Positions 9,707-17,468 of a DNA stretch of 64,000 bases are shown one piece after another. A program made the translations under genes and the position numbers. The notes beneath the pieces were generated by a model. The model had not been told where the DNA came from, made no database searches, and saw only the letters and a program-made list of their open reading frames with translations. The stretch is from positions 1 through 64,000 of the forward strand of contig NZ_QRAI01000007.1 in the NCBI RefSeq assembly GCF_014336955.1. Reading direction: 5' to 3'. The stretch's first letter is position 1. Every line of letters begins with the position of its first letter. This DNA is from Saccharophagus sp. K07 (GTDB lineage: Bacteria > Pseudomonadota > Gammaproteobacteria > Pseudomonadales > Cellvibrionaceae).

Positions 9707-10291
9707 TTAATGCTGAATGGGAATGCGTTTTACATGTTGATTTTCCGCCGTTTCACGGCGTGGGATTTCGAGACGTAAAACACCGTCTTTCAAGGTGGCC
9801 CGGATGTCATCGGCGACAGCGTCATCCGGTAGAGACAGGGTGCGTTCAAATGTACCGTAACGCCGTTCTACGCGATAAAACTTCTTATCGCTGCGCTCGT
9901 CGACCGTCTCTTGTTTTTCGCCGCGGACTACCAGAATATCGCCGCGCACTTCCACAGAAATATCTTTTTCTGTCAGGCCTGGAAGGTCCAGTGTGATTTC
10001 GTATTTTTTGTCATCACCGGCGATATCCACATTGGGCTTCAGCCAGGTGCCGTTGCTGGCGTTATTAAAAAATTCGGAGTCGAATAGCCGCCGAGTCGGA
10101 AAACCAAAATTGCTGAAAGCCGCATCAAACAGCCGGTCAATTTCCTGGTGCAATTGAAATATCGGATGGTAGGACGAGGGAAAATATTGCCCGCCGACCA
10201 CTGGGGAATTCGTTTCGCGACTGACCGGTACCTGCGCTGCTTTTTCTTCGTGTTTGAACCAGTTCCAGGGATTTAATTTTTGCAAATTCAT
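9707..10291 (-). CDS. Small heat-shock protein, Hsp20 family
   Basis: Hsp20 proteins are ATP-independent holdases that keep unfolding proteins soluble for DnaK and ClpB. The 194 residues comprise a long variable N-terminal arm, an alpha-crystallin domain (about 85-180, with NVDIAGDDKKYEITLDLPGL and SVEVRGDILVVRGEK), and the C-terminal IPI motif in KRIPIQH that docks neighbouring subunits. AGGAGT precedes the ATG by about 7 bases. It is larger and of a different subtype from the IbpA-like protein just upstream, and terminators flank it on both sides, so the two may be made separately. Confidence 0.93.
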   Translation of the reverse strand: MNLQKLNPWNWFKHEEKAAQVPVSRETNSPVVGGQYFPSSYHPIFQLHQEIDRLFDAAFSNFGFPTRRLFDSEFFNNASNGTWLKPNVDIAGDDKKYEITLDLPGLTEKDISVEVRGDILVVRGEKQETVDERSDKKFYRVERRYGTFERTLSLPDDAVADDIRATLKDGVLRLEIPRRETAENQHVKRIPIQH

Positions 10292-10350
10292 GGCTTTACT
10301 CCTGTTACGTGATCAACCGATAAAATCGATTTGCACTTCGTGCAACCGTT

Positions 10351-10376
10351 AAAAGGCACCGGGTATAACCCGGCGC
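10351..10376 (-). terminator. Terminator after the IbpA-like gene
   Basis: On the minus strand, CCGGGT-TAT-ACCCGG, extended by further G-C pairs with one mismatch, is followed by CCTTTTAA. It lies 14 bases past the stop of the upstream small heat-shock gene. Confidence 0.7.
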
Positions 10377-10390
10377 AGGCGAAGCTTGTT

Positions 10391-10894
10391 TTAAGCGACC
10401 TTTTCGCTCACATGTTCGCTCTCAGTAACGCTGCTGTCGCTGCGGTGCTCAATAACTTTGCCGCTGTCCGCGTTGCCTTGGTTAATGGAAATTCTGCGCG
10501 GTTTCATTGCATCTGGAACTTCTTTCACAAGGCGAATTGTCAGCAAGCCATTATTGAGATCCGCGCCCGTTACCTCGACGTAGTCGGCGAGATTGAATTT
10601 GCGTTCAAACGCGCGGTTGGCAATGCCTTGGTGGAGATAATGGCGTTCTTCCTCCTTGGCTTTTTTGCCGCGTACGGTTAAAACGCCTTTTTCCGTTGTG
10701 ATGTCCAATTCACTTTCGTCAAAACCCGCCACTGCCAGCGTAATGGCATAACGGTTTTCTCCCAACATTTCGATGTTGTAAGGCGGATAGCCGGAGGTAA
10801 CGGAATCAGAGCGCAAGGCGCTGTCGATCAACGAAGCTAACCGGTCAAAGCCGATGCTATTGCGATAGAGGGGTGATAAATCAATCGTGTTCAT
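10391..10894 (-). CDS. IbpA-like small heat-shock protein
   Basis: This is a second Hsp20 holdase of 167 residues. The start at 10894 is fixed by AGGAGG eight bases upstream and by the typical MNTIDLSPLYRNSIGFDRL opening of IbpA/IbpB; a longer frame to 11002 has no family resemblance. The alpha-crystallin domain covers about 35-130 (YNIEMLGENRYAITLAVAGF, then GVLTVRGKK), and RRISIN near 140 supplies the I-x-I motif. It is the first gene of the minus-strand heat-shock cluster. In enterobacteria IbpA-type messages are sigma-32 dependent and thermosensor regulated; here CTTGAAA at 11003-10997 fits a sigma-32 -35 box, but its -10 partner is weak. Confidence 0.93.
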   Translation of the reverse strand: MNTIDLSPLYRNSIGFDRLASLIDSALRSDSVTSGYPPYNIEMLGENRYAITLAVAGFDESELDITTEKGVLTVRGKKAKEEERHYLHQGIANRAFERKFNLADYVEVTGADLNNGLLTIRLVKEVPDAMKPRRISINQGNADSGKVIEHRSDSSVTESEHVSEKVA

Positions 10895-11123
10895 AACATA
10901 TCCTCCTATTGAGCAATACGTAATAAACAATGGATTTGCCAAGCGGAGCTCATGTGACATCTCCTGGCAATTATTGAATAAGAACGAAAAATCTTTTTTC
11001 AAGGGACGAAATTTTTATTTCGTGCACAGGTGAATTTCGTTTGATGTGAATCAAAAAGGGATGTGACAGTGGTTTGAGCGAAAGCGCTGTCGCAGATATT
11101 CACTTGTCTCCGAGGGTGATAAA

Positions 11124-11996
11124 GTGGCGTCTCGCGCGGCGAACCACAAGGGTGCTCTCGTTATGGAGTTCAACAAACGCTTCTGGCTGATTGAATTGCT
11201 GGCTTATTGGGAAGGGCGGGTGAATACCACCAGTCTTATCCATCATTTCGGGTTATCCCGACAGCAGAGCAGTGCGGATCTCAATGCCTATAGTGCGCAA
11301 GCGCCCACCAATCTGACTTACGACCCCTCGATCAAAGCCTATCTGCCCAAACCAGAGTTTCAGCGCCACTTCATCAGCGATGACGTAGCGGAATACCTCA
11401 ACTGGATGCAGCATCCATCGGCGGCGCCGGCCCCTATCTCTGCGCCCAGTGCCAAATTGTCCAACCTCGCCCTGCGCCTGCCGCCGCGCAAGGTGTCGCC
11501 GGAGCTGATGCGAGTTCTAGTGGCCGCCACGCGTCAACGCTTGCGGGTGGAGGTGGATTACGTCTCGCTCAGCAACCCCAATCGCGAGGGGCGCATCATA
11601 GCCCCCCACACCTTCGTCAACACCGGTCTGCGCTGGCACTTGCGCGCCTGGTGCGAGAAGAGCCAGGGCTACCGCGATTTCGTCCTCAGCCGTTTTCGCG
11701 GGGTTCCGACCCTGCTGGACCGCACTGAACACCCTATCGAGCACGACACTGCCTGGAACACCCAGATCACCCTCATCCTCGCGCCTGACCCCCGCCTGAC
11801 CCCCGAGCAGCGGGAGGTGCTGGAAAACGACTATCAAATGGTTGGTGGACAGCTGCATATCTCCACCAAGGCCTGTCTGGTGAACTACTTGCTGAAGGAA
11901 ATGCAGGTCAACACCAAAATGCTCGACGGCACCCCGGAGGCGCAACAGTTGGTTCTGGTCAATCGAGATGATCTCAAGCCCTGGCTGTTTGATTGA
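11124..11996 (+). CDS. WYL-domain transcriptional regulator with winged-helix N-terminus
   Basis: WYL proteins sense nucleotides or nucleic acids, and the BrxR/CapW-type members repress phage-defence operons. This 290-residue protein has an N-terminal winged helix (about 15-80, EFNKRFWLIELLAYWEGRVN and a recognition-helix-like GLSRQQSSADL), a WYL core near 135-200 (EVDYVSLSNP, HLRAWCEKSQGYRDFVLSR) and a C-terminal cap. The GTG at 11124 was chosen because GAGGGTGAT lies six bases upstream; an ATG at 11163 is the alternative. It is transcribed toward the CRISPR-Cas locus, about 2.5 kb upstream of cas3, with unrelated envelope genes between. A role in defence regulation is plausible but rests on family habit only. 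Confidence 0.85.
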   Translation: MASRAANHKGALVMEFNKRFWLIELLAYWEGRVNTTSLIHHFGLSRQQSSADLNAYSAQAPTNLTYDPSIKAYLPKPEFQRHFISDDVAEYLNWMQHPSAAPAPISAPSAKLSNLALRLPPRKVSPELMRVLVAATRQRLRVEVDYVSLSNPNREGRIIAPHTFVNTGLRWHLRAWCEKSQGYRDFVLSRFRGVPTLLDRTEHPIEHDTAWNTQITLILAPDPRLTPEQREVLENDYQMVGGQLHISTKACLVNYLLKEMQVNTKMLDGTPEAQQLVLVNRDDLKPWLFD

Positions 11997-12229
11997 GCCA
12001 ACCAAGTCACAGAACGGTGGGAATGGTGCGCGGTCAGAGTGAACCTGTACCTGCTAGGATTGCTCACATATGGCATATCGGGGCACACTTGCCAGCTTTG
12101 GCGTATCGGAACTCCGATGGGGCCGGGCTTGCCCGAAGGGCATAACTAAAAGCCATCCCAAAATCCGCCGGCGCAGGCATTTTTGCGATAGCTTTTAAGT
12201 GTTTCATCAATAACTAGACTTAAATAAAT

Positions 12230-13126
12230 ATGACTAATAAAACTCTCACCAACTTTGCATCTCACCTGAAAAAAAATCGATCTCTTCCGTTACTTGCGCT
12301 GCTCACCGTATTGGGTACTGCCTGTAGCAAAAAAGAAACTTCCGGCGCGCAACCGGAAACGCAAGCTGCACAAGCTGTTTCCGCAGAAAAAAGCCAGGAT
12401 CTGACGCAAACACTCAACGACCTGAAAATTGATGTCAAAATCGGCCACTTCAATGATTTATTGGGTGAGCCGACACACACTGCTACGCGCGAAGTTTCCC
12501 GCGAAATGATGGTGGTGCAACGCCATGGCACGCCGAAAAAATTAAAAGAAGATTACACCTATACCGAATATCTGTACGTAAAACCTGAATATTTCGTGCA
12601 GGCTGTAACGGACGAAGACGGGGATGTCGGCCTCTATTCCATTACCGTGCGCAGCGCTGCATACCTGCCGGAAATTACCACCATCCTCGATCAAACCGTG
12701 CAATTGGGTAAAACCGTCTATCACGACTTGGTTCAGCACCCGCGCAAAATCGGCGCCGATTTTAAAGACTCAAAAGGCTCCGCCTATTACGAAATTCACC
12801 TCGGCCATCCCGACGCGCCGCTCCTGGCGATTTTTTCCACCAACCGTTTAGGTTATGTGGAAGAACTCAACGGGTTTGAAGAAGGCAACAACGGTGTATT
12901 TGTGCAGTGGTTTGCTCTGCGCGGCACCGGCGACGACTTCCCGTTGAATCAGGCGCACGAAGATTTCCGCAAAACTACCACCTTTAATACCTATACAGTC
13001 GCAGCGCCCTGGTTCCGTGGAGTTGACCCAACGCCACACGGTGCCAACATTGGCGATGTGCCGATTCAATTTGGTCCCCGTCCGGAACAGCTCAACCAAC
13101 CGCCGCAATCCATCAAAGCGCAATAA
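12230..13126 (+). CDS. Putative lipoprotein of unknown function
   Basis: The 298-residue protein has a basic N-terminus, a hydrophobic stretch (about 18-30) and Cys32 in LGTACSKK. This resembles a lipobox, though Gly at -3 is atypical. An Ala/Gln/Glu-rich linker follows to about residue 60. The globular part has many aromatic residues and a DDFPLNQAHEDFRKTT segment. No family was recognised. No Shine-Dalgarno sequence is visible before the ATG, so translation may be weak or the start may be downstream. It is probably exported and held in the envelope. Confidence 0.75.
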   Translation: MTNKTLTNFASHLKKNRSLPLLALLTVLGTACSKKETSGAQPETQAAQAVSAEKSQDLTQTLNDLKIDVKIGHFNDLLGEPTHTATREVSREMMVVQRHGTPKKLKEDYTYTEYLYVKPEYFVQAVTDEDGDVGLYSITVRSAAYLPEITTILDQTVQLGKTVYHDLVQHPRKIGADFKDSKGSAYYEIHLGHPDAPLLAIFSTNRLGYVEELNGFEEGNNGVFVQWFALRGTGDDFPLNQAHEDFRKTTTFNTYTVAAPWFRGVDPTPHGANIGDVPIQFGPRPEQLNQPPQSIKAQ

Positions 13127-13153
13127 ACCGTCAGACCATTCATAATCGATTCA

Positions 13154-13177
13154 GCGGCCAATAGTATTATTGGCCGC
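13154..13177 (+). terminator. Perfect inverted repeat after the lipoprotein gene
   Basis: GCGGCCAATA-GTAT-TATTGGCCGC forms a ten-base stem 28 bases after the stop. There is no T-run, so it may be a weak terminator or an mRNA-stabilising hairpin. Confidence 0.5.
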
Positions 13178-13274
13178 ACATTCATCGCAAAATCATTGCA
13201 TTAAGCTGCTTTGAGATGTTCCCACTACCATCTAGTGGTGTTTCCTTTAAATTTATCAGCGCCGGAGAAACCGC

Positions 13275-13997
13275 ATGAAAAGAATCGCTGCGTTACTGCT
13301 AACCTGTCTGATGTCTACCTGGGTATCCGCTGCCGCATTACCGGACTTTCCCTTTGTGGTTTCTGACGGAAAGGCAGAGAAAAAAATCACACCGGATATC
13401 GCCACTATTCATCTAACCATTACCGCTTTCCACAAAGATTCCGATCAAGCGCTTAAAACCGTTAATCTCACCACCACAGCCGTAACAGAAGTATTAATTA
13501 AACACGGCGTTAGCACCGAACAAATCGAGGCAACGGATATCAACAAAAGCACCGCGCGCAAACGCGACAGTGAATATAACCAGCTGGAAATTCTCGGCTA
13601 CGATATTTCGCGCTCCATGACCATCAAACTCAATAATCTGGCGAAATATTCCGAAATTATCGGCGACATCATTGCGACCAATAATGTATCCGGCGTACAA
13701 GCGCAGTTTGATCTTTCCACAAGAACCGAATTGGAATCCGAATTGACCTTATTGGCAGGGCAGAATGCGCGCGAAAAAGCTGAGCAAATGGCGAGAGCCC
13801 TGGGAACCAAAATACACTCCGTGTATGCCATTACCAGGGGCGCTGGATTTGAAGAATTATTTGGCAGCTATGGACCCGGAGAAAAAGTTATGATGATGCG
13901 TATGGCAGCAGGAGGTGGTGCCTACGACACTATTATGTTCCCACCCCGCGAAATTACCGTCAGCCAGGAAATCAAAGTCATCTTCCGCATCAAATAA
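13275..13997 (+). CDS. Periplasmic SIMPL-domain (DUF541) protein
   Basis: SIMPL/DUF541 proteins are periplasmic or outer-membrane-associated oligomers linked to oxidative stress tolerance; their biochemistry is poorly known. The 240 residues start with a clear signal peptide (MKRIAALLLTCLMSTWVSAA). The domain then shows VSDGKAEKKITPDIATIHLT, the internal TARKRDSEYNQLEILGYDIS strand pair and the closing REITVSQEIKVIFRI strand. GGAG precedes the ATG by about 8 bases. A terminator hairpin follows the stop directly, so it is probably monocistronic. Confidence 0.92.
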   Translation: MKRIAALLLTCLMSTWVSAAALPDFPFVVSDGKAEKKITPDIATIHLTITAFHKDSDQALKTVNLTTTAVTEVLIKHGVSTEQIEATDINKSTARKRDSEYNQLEILGYDISRSMTIKLNNLAKYSEIIGDIIATNNVSGVQAQFDLSTRTELESELTLLAGQNAREKAEQMARALGTKIHSVYAITRGAGFEELFGSYGPGEKVMMMRMAAGGGAYDTIMFPPREITVSQEIKVIFRIK

Positions 13998-14007
13998 ATC
14001 ACTTCCG

Positions 14008-14036
14008 GCCTGCGCCCCAGTGCGCAGGCTCTTTCC
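14008..14036 (+). terminator. Terminator after the SIMPL gene
   Basis: GCCTGCGC and GCGCAGGC form an eight-base stem with a six-base loop, followed by TCTTTCCC on the plus strand. It lies ten bases after the stop codon. Confidence 0.7.
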
Positions 14037-14057
14037 CTCCTGTATTTGTCGCCGCGC

Positions 14058-14231
14058 CTATTTCCTCGTAATCACCGCAATAAAATTCAAAAGAAATCCT
14101 ACAGATAAAACCGCGTACATCAAAAAATTCAAAATCAAATTCTCAAAATCAAACGAAAAATAACTGATCAAAAACATGATCATGCCTTTGATCAGAAAAA
14201 TCTGGCTGAGCTTCTGGAGCGAGAGTTTCAT
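14058..14231 (-). CDS. Predicted 57-residue membrane microprotein
   Basis: A frame of 57 codons starts at the ATG complementary to 14229-14231 and ends with TAG at 14058. GGTGAG lies six bases upstream of the ATG, a good ribosome binding site. The product has a basic N-terminus (MKLSLQKLSQ), a hydrophobic stretch about 11-27, a short acidic Phe-rich turn (SFDFEN) and a second hydrophobic stretch about 31-54, ending ITRK. This is a two-helix hairpin with positive ends. Codon use is T-rich, in line with a membrane protein. It is divergent from cas3, so both start from the 260-base AT-rich gap. No family was recognised. Confidence 0.55.
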   Translation of the reverse strand: MKLSLQKLSQIFLIKGMIMFLISYFSFDFENLILNFLMYAVLSVGFLLNFIAVITRK

Positions 14232-14396
14232 GCAAGACTCACCTTGCTGAGTGGGGGGGCGCAGTTATAGCATTATTTGAGGTGGGTTTCAGCAAGGTGG
14301 TGTGATTTGGGTTGGGTTTTGGTGATTTGATATTGCACGAGTGTTGATATTTGCGCTTTTGAGTTTTTAGCAAGGTGATAGCGATCAGGAAGACCT

Positions 14397-14411
14397 GTAA
14401 AGAAACTTTAC
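14397..14411. promoter_or_regulatory. Palindrome upstream of cas3, candidate operator
   Basis: GTAAAG-AAA-CTTTAC is a perfect dyad 79 bases before the cas3 ATG, in the gap shared with the divergent 57-codon gene. Its size and place suit a dimeric repressor site. The protein that binds it is unknown. Confidence 0.35.
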
Positions 14412-14490
14412 GTGTAAATATGTACAGTGTTGCGCTTTGGTGAGATGGCGCTAGTCTTTAGCATATTCACGACGAATAAAGGATGCGCTC

Positions 14491-17175
14491 ATGGAGCCTT
14501 ATTACAGGTATTGGGGCAAGGCCAAGAAATCCCCCGATGCGGAGGGGCCTGACTACCACCTACTTCCCTATCACAATCTCGATGTTGCGGCAGCCGGTTA
14601 TCTCTTGCTCGACCCGACAAAGTCGCTCTGTAAAGATTTAGCCAATGAGTTGAATGTTGATGTTAATTGGCTACGGAGTTTTTTTACCTTTTGTTTGGCG
14701 CTCCATGATTTAGGCAAATTTTGCCGAGCTTTCCAAAATCTCGCGCAGAATCTTTCAGATGTTCTCGTACCCTTCGATGGCCAATTCTGTTACGACGTTC
14801 GCCATGACTCATTGGGGCACGCCCTATGGTTGCAAGTATTGAGAAAAAAGGTGGGGCTTTCTCTCGATATATCTATTTTGCTTGATGACTGGCTTGAAAT
14901 TGTTTGCGGTCACCACGGCCAACCGCCGCAAAATGCGACAGTGAAGCGGCATTTGTTGCAGGAGGATGAGCAGGCAGCGGAGCAATTTTTTAATGAAGTG
15001 AAACAAAAGTGGTGCCCTGACCTTGCGGTTCTCACGTCTATTGATCCAAAAAAATTCAAACAGGCATCCTGGCAGCTAGCGGGAGTTGCTGTTCTGGCGG
15101 ACTGGTTGGGGTCTAATCAGCTTGCCTTTCCCTATAAATCCGATCCCATTTCGCTGGAGCGCTACTGGACTGAATTCGCGTTGAAAGGCGCAGAAAAAGC
15201 GCTAGCGATGAGTGGAGTTGGTGAGCGGTCCATCAATCCGTTTGAATCCATTCGTCAGCAATTTCCGTTTGTTAAAACAGCAACACCATTACAAGAGTAT
15301 GCACACAAAACAAAATTGGCGACATCCGCGCAACTTTTTATTCTTGAAGATGTAACAGGCGCGGGCAAAACAGAAGCCGCAATGGTACTGGTGCACAGGC
15401 TGCTATCGGCAGGTTTGGCGAATGGAGTTTACGTCGGGCTTCCTACTATGGCCACCGCGAATGCCATGTATCAACGTATGGCGGAGAGTTATCGCAATCT
15501 CTTTTCTGATGAATACAGGCCATCCCTTGTTTTGGCGCATGGCGCGCGCGAGTTGTCCGAAAAATTTATGGAGACCGTGCTGTTGTCGGAACAAAGCAGT
15601 GATCGTAATTATGACAAGCAGGATTTATCGGCGAGCGCTTATTGCAATCAATGGCTGGCAGATAGCCGGAAAAAAGCGCTATTGGCTGATGTCGGCGTTG
15701 GCACTATTGATCAGGCGCTGCTCGGAATTCTGCCAGCCCGCCATCAATCCTTGCGATTGCTTGGATTGAGGAAAAAAGTTTTATTGGTGGACGAAGTTCA
15801 CGCGTTTGATCCCTATATGAGAAGCCTGCTTGCCGCTCTTATACAGGCGCATGCCGCCCAGGGCGGAAGTTCGATTCTGTTATCCGCAACACTCCCGGCG
15901 AATTTTCGCCAGCAGTTAGCAGACGCATTTTCTGCTGGAGCAGAAATACCTAAATCGGATTTAAATCCCGGCGCGGGGTATCCGTGGGTAACGCAATTGG
16001 GCGCAGAGGGTTTGATAGAAACACCGGTAGACACTCGTGCTTCTGTGGAGCGAACGGTAGTTGTAAATCGCCTGGATAATGAAAATGCCGCTGTCGAACT
16101 CATAAAAGCTGTTGCAAGCGAAGGCCAATGTATTTGCTGGATACGCAATACAGTGGCGGATGCGCGCCGGGCGTATCAATTATTGTGCGAAAGCGGCAGC
16201 GTACCAGTCGATAAAATCAGTCTGTTTCACAGTCGCTATGCCATGGTGGATCGGCAGGAAATTGAAAAAGAAGTGTTGAATGTGTTTGGCAAAAATTCCT
16301 GTGCCCCGGAGCGGTTGGGGCGGGTGCTGATCGCCACTCAGGTGGTGGAGCAAAGCCTGGACCTGGATTTCGATGTAATGATCAGCGACCTCGCTCCTAT
16401 GGATCTTCTGATCCAGCGGGCGGGCCGTCTCCAGCGTCATATTCGTGGTAAAGACGGCTCCGTGAATGCCGATATGGGAGCAAAGGACGCACGCTCACCG
16501 CCTTGTTTGCATATTGTCTCGCCTGATCCTGGCGAGGTGACGGATAAAAATTGGCTCAAACAAGTGCTTCCAGGCAGCCAAGCCGTTTATACCAATGTCG
16601 GACAATTATGGCTGACGATGGATCTGCTCTGTGGTAGCGGTGGCTTTCGCATGCCGCAGGACGCTCGTCGACTAATAGAGGGTGTTTACGGTGAAGAGGC
16701 TCAGTCAAGGATTCCGGAACCCTTAGAGCAAGCCACTGCGGAAGCAGAAGCCGAACAGAAGGCCAAAGCCAGTCTGGGCGCCTTCAATTGTTTAAAGCTC
16801 GACAGAGGCTACAGTCGCGCCAGCGCACGCGAAAGTGGCGGTTGGGACGAGGATGTTCGCATTCCCACCCGCTTGGGAGACGATTCCGTGACGGTTGTAT
16901 TGCTCCGGGAGCAGAAGGGCAAATGGGCTCCCTATGCCAGCGGGCATCACGCGTGGGCGCTCAGCCAACTGAGCGTGCCGCGCCGGGAGTGGGAGCAGGC
17001 GAGTCATTTAATACCGGCAGCTCTAAACGAGTCCCTGACTCAACTGAAAGAGCAGGAGCCGGCATTGCGTTGGGTTGAGCTAATGCCTCTAGTGAGAGAA
17101 ACCAGCCACCTATACGAACGGCAGGGTGGCTGGGTTGCCCCGCAGAGCGGGGAACGTGTCGATGATGGCCTATAA
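14491..17175 (+). CDS. cas3: CRISPR-associated nuclease-helicase Cas3, type I-E
   Basis: Cas3 is recruited by target-bound Cascade, nicks the displaced strand and degrades DNA while translocating. The 894-residue protein has an N-terminal HD nuclease (His28, HD at 72-73 in LHDLGKF, then GHHGQPP near 150). The superfamily 2 helicase follows: Walker A TGAGKTEAA near 287, DEVH near 433, SATLP near 464, and motif VI LIQRAGRLQRH near 641. A C-terminal domain closes the protein. The order HD-then-helicase and the type I-E neighbours define the subtype. AAAGGA precedes the ATG by 7 bases. A 293-base gap with its own promoter separates it from cas8e, so cas3 and Cascade are probably separate transcripts, as in Escherichia coli. 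Confidence 0.97.
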   Translation: MEPYYRYWGKAKKSPDAEGPDYHLLPYHNLDVAAAGYLLLDPTKSLCKDLANELNVDVNWLRSFFTFCLALHDLGKFCRAFQNLAQNLSDVLVPFDGQFCYDVRHDSLGHALWLQVLRKKVGLSLDISILLDDWLEIVCGHHGQPPQNATVKRHLLQEDEQAAEQFFNEVKQKWCPDLAVLTSIDPKKFKQASWQLAGVAVLADWLGSNQLAFPYKSDPISLERYWTEFALKGAEKALAMSGVGERSINPFESIRQQFPFVKTATPLQEYAHKTKLATSAQLFILEDVTGAGKTEAAMVLVHRLLSAGLANGVYVGLPTMATANAMYQRMAESYRNLFSDEYRPSLVLAHGARELSEKFMETVLLSEQSSDRNYDKQDLSASAYCNQWLADSRKKALLADVGVGTIDQALLGILPARHQSLRLLGLRKKVLLVDEVHAFDPYMRSLLAALIQAHAAQGGSSILLSATLPANFRQQLADAFSAGAEIPKSDLNPGAGYPWVTQLGAEGLIETPVDTRASVERTVVVNRLDNENAAVELIKAVASEGQCICWIRNTVADARRAYQLLCESGSVPVDKISLFHSRYAMVDRQEIEKEVLNVFGKNSCAPERLGRVLIATQVVEQSLDLDFDVMISDLAPMDLLIQRAGRLQRHIRGKDGSVNADMGAKDARSPPCLHIVSPDPGEVTDKNWLKQVLPGSQAVYTNVGQLWLTMDLLCGSGGFRMPQDARRLIEGVYGEEAQSRIPEPLEQATAEAEAEQKAKASLGAFNCLKLDRGYSRASARESGGWDEDVRIPTRLGDDSVTVVLLREQKGKWAPYASGHHAWALSQLSVPRREWEQASHLIPAALNESLTQLKEQEPALRWVELMPLVRETSHLYERQGGWVAPQSGERVDDGL

Positions 17176-17280
17176 CAGAGACCGACATGCGGTTGATCTC
17201 CGCCAGCGCGGAGAGTGTGCAGCATACATCATCAAAGGATCCTAAATAAATTACATAGACCTACATGCTTTAAAAATTAT

Positions 17281-17309
17281 TTGACTGGTCGATTAATGGC
17301 CAATACACT
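17281..17309 (+). promoter_or_regulatory. Sigma-70-type promoter for the Cascade operon
   Basis: TTGACT and TACACT are separated by exactly 17 bases, matching the sigma-70 consensus at five of six and four of six positions. It lies 31 bases upstream of the GTG of the 37-codon gene and is the best promoter seen between cas3 and cas8e. Confidence 0.6.
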
Positions 17310-17339
17310 GCTGTCACGTCTCGGCAATGGGGGTGCTTT

Positions 17340-17453
17340 GTGGATTGGCTAAATCAACTTTTCGAAAGCTTGAACAAGCTTTCGCCGTCAGGCAGCGCTT
17401 TGATTGCTTTGGTATTGGTTTTTGCCATTGTCTTGGTTATGAAACTCGCATGA
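17340..17453 (+). CDS. Predicted 37-residue single-pass membrane microprotein in the cas operon
   Basis: A 37-codon frame runs from GTG at 17340 to TGA at 17451-17453. GGGGGTG lies four bases before the GTG. The N-terminal half is amphipathic (DWLNQLFESLNKLSPSG); residues about 19-34 are purely hydrophobic (ALIALVLVFAIVLVM) and the end is KLA, typical of a one-helix inner-membrane protein. The cas8e Shine-Dalgarno sequence GAGGAGAAGGAG begins inside its stop codon and the cas8e ATG follows 15 bases later, so the two are probably translationally coupled. The promoter at 17281-17309 makes it the first gene of the Cascade message. Standard I-E operons have no such gene. It might also be only a leader peptide that sets cas8e translation. 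Confidence 0.5.
   Translation: MDWLNQLFESLNKLSPSGSALIALVLVFAIVLVMKLA
17363..17384 (+). repeat. Perfect ten-base inverted repeat inside the microprotein frame
   Basis: CGAAAGCTTG-AA-CAAGCTTTCG spans codons 8 to 15 of the 37-codon gene. It could be an operator overlapping the early transcribed region or an RNA hairpin that slows ribosomes before cas8e. No T-run follows, so it is not a simple terminator. Confidence 0.6.
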
Positions 17454-17468
17454 GGAGAAGGAGCACAG

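Noticed and set aside
10331-10345. Palindrome TTGCAC-TTC-GTGCAA near hsp20
   Set aside because: It is not the CIRCE element of HrcA, which has longer arms and a nine-base spacer; it may be chance.
10975-11003. Possible sigma-32 promoter for the IbpA-like gene
   Set aside because: CTTGAAA on the minus strand fits a -35 box, but the -10 region (CTTATTCA) is a poor match to CCCCATNT, so it is noted and not annotated.
12023-12145. A 40-codon plus-strand frame
   Set aside because: No ribosome site, no membrane or domain pattern, and Arg/Pro-rich composition like non-coding sequence.
17198-17213. CTCCGC-CAGC-GCGGAG hairpin after cas3
   Set aside because: The stem has only six bases and no T-run, so it was not called a terminator.
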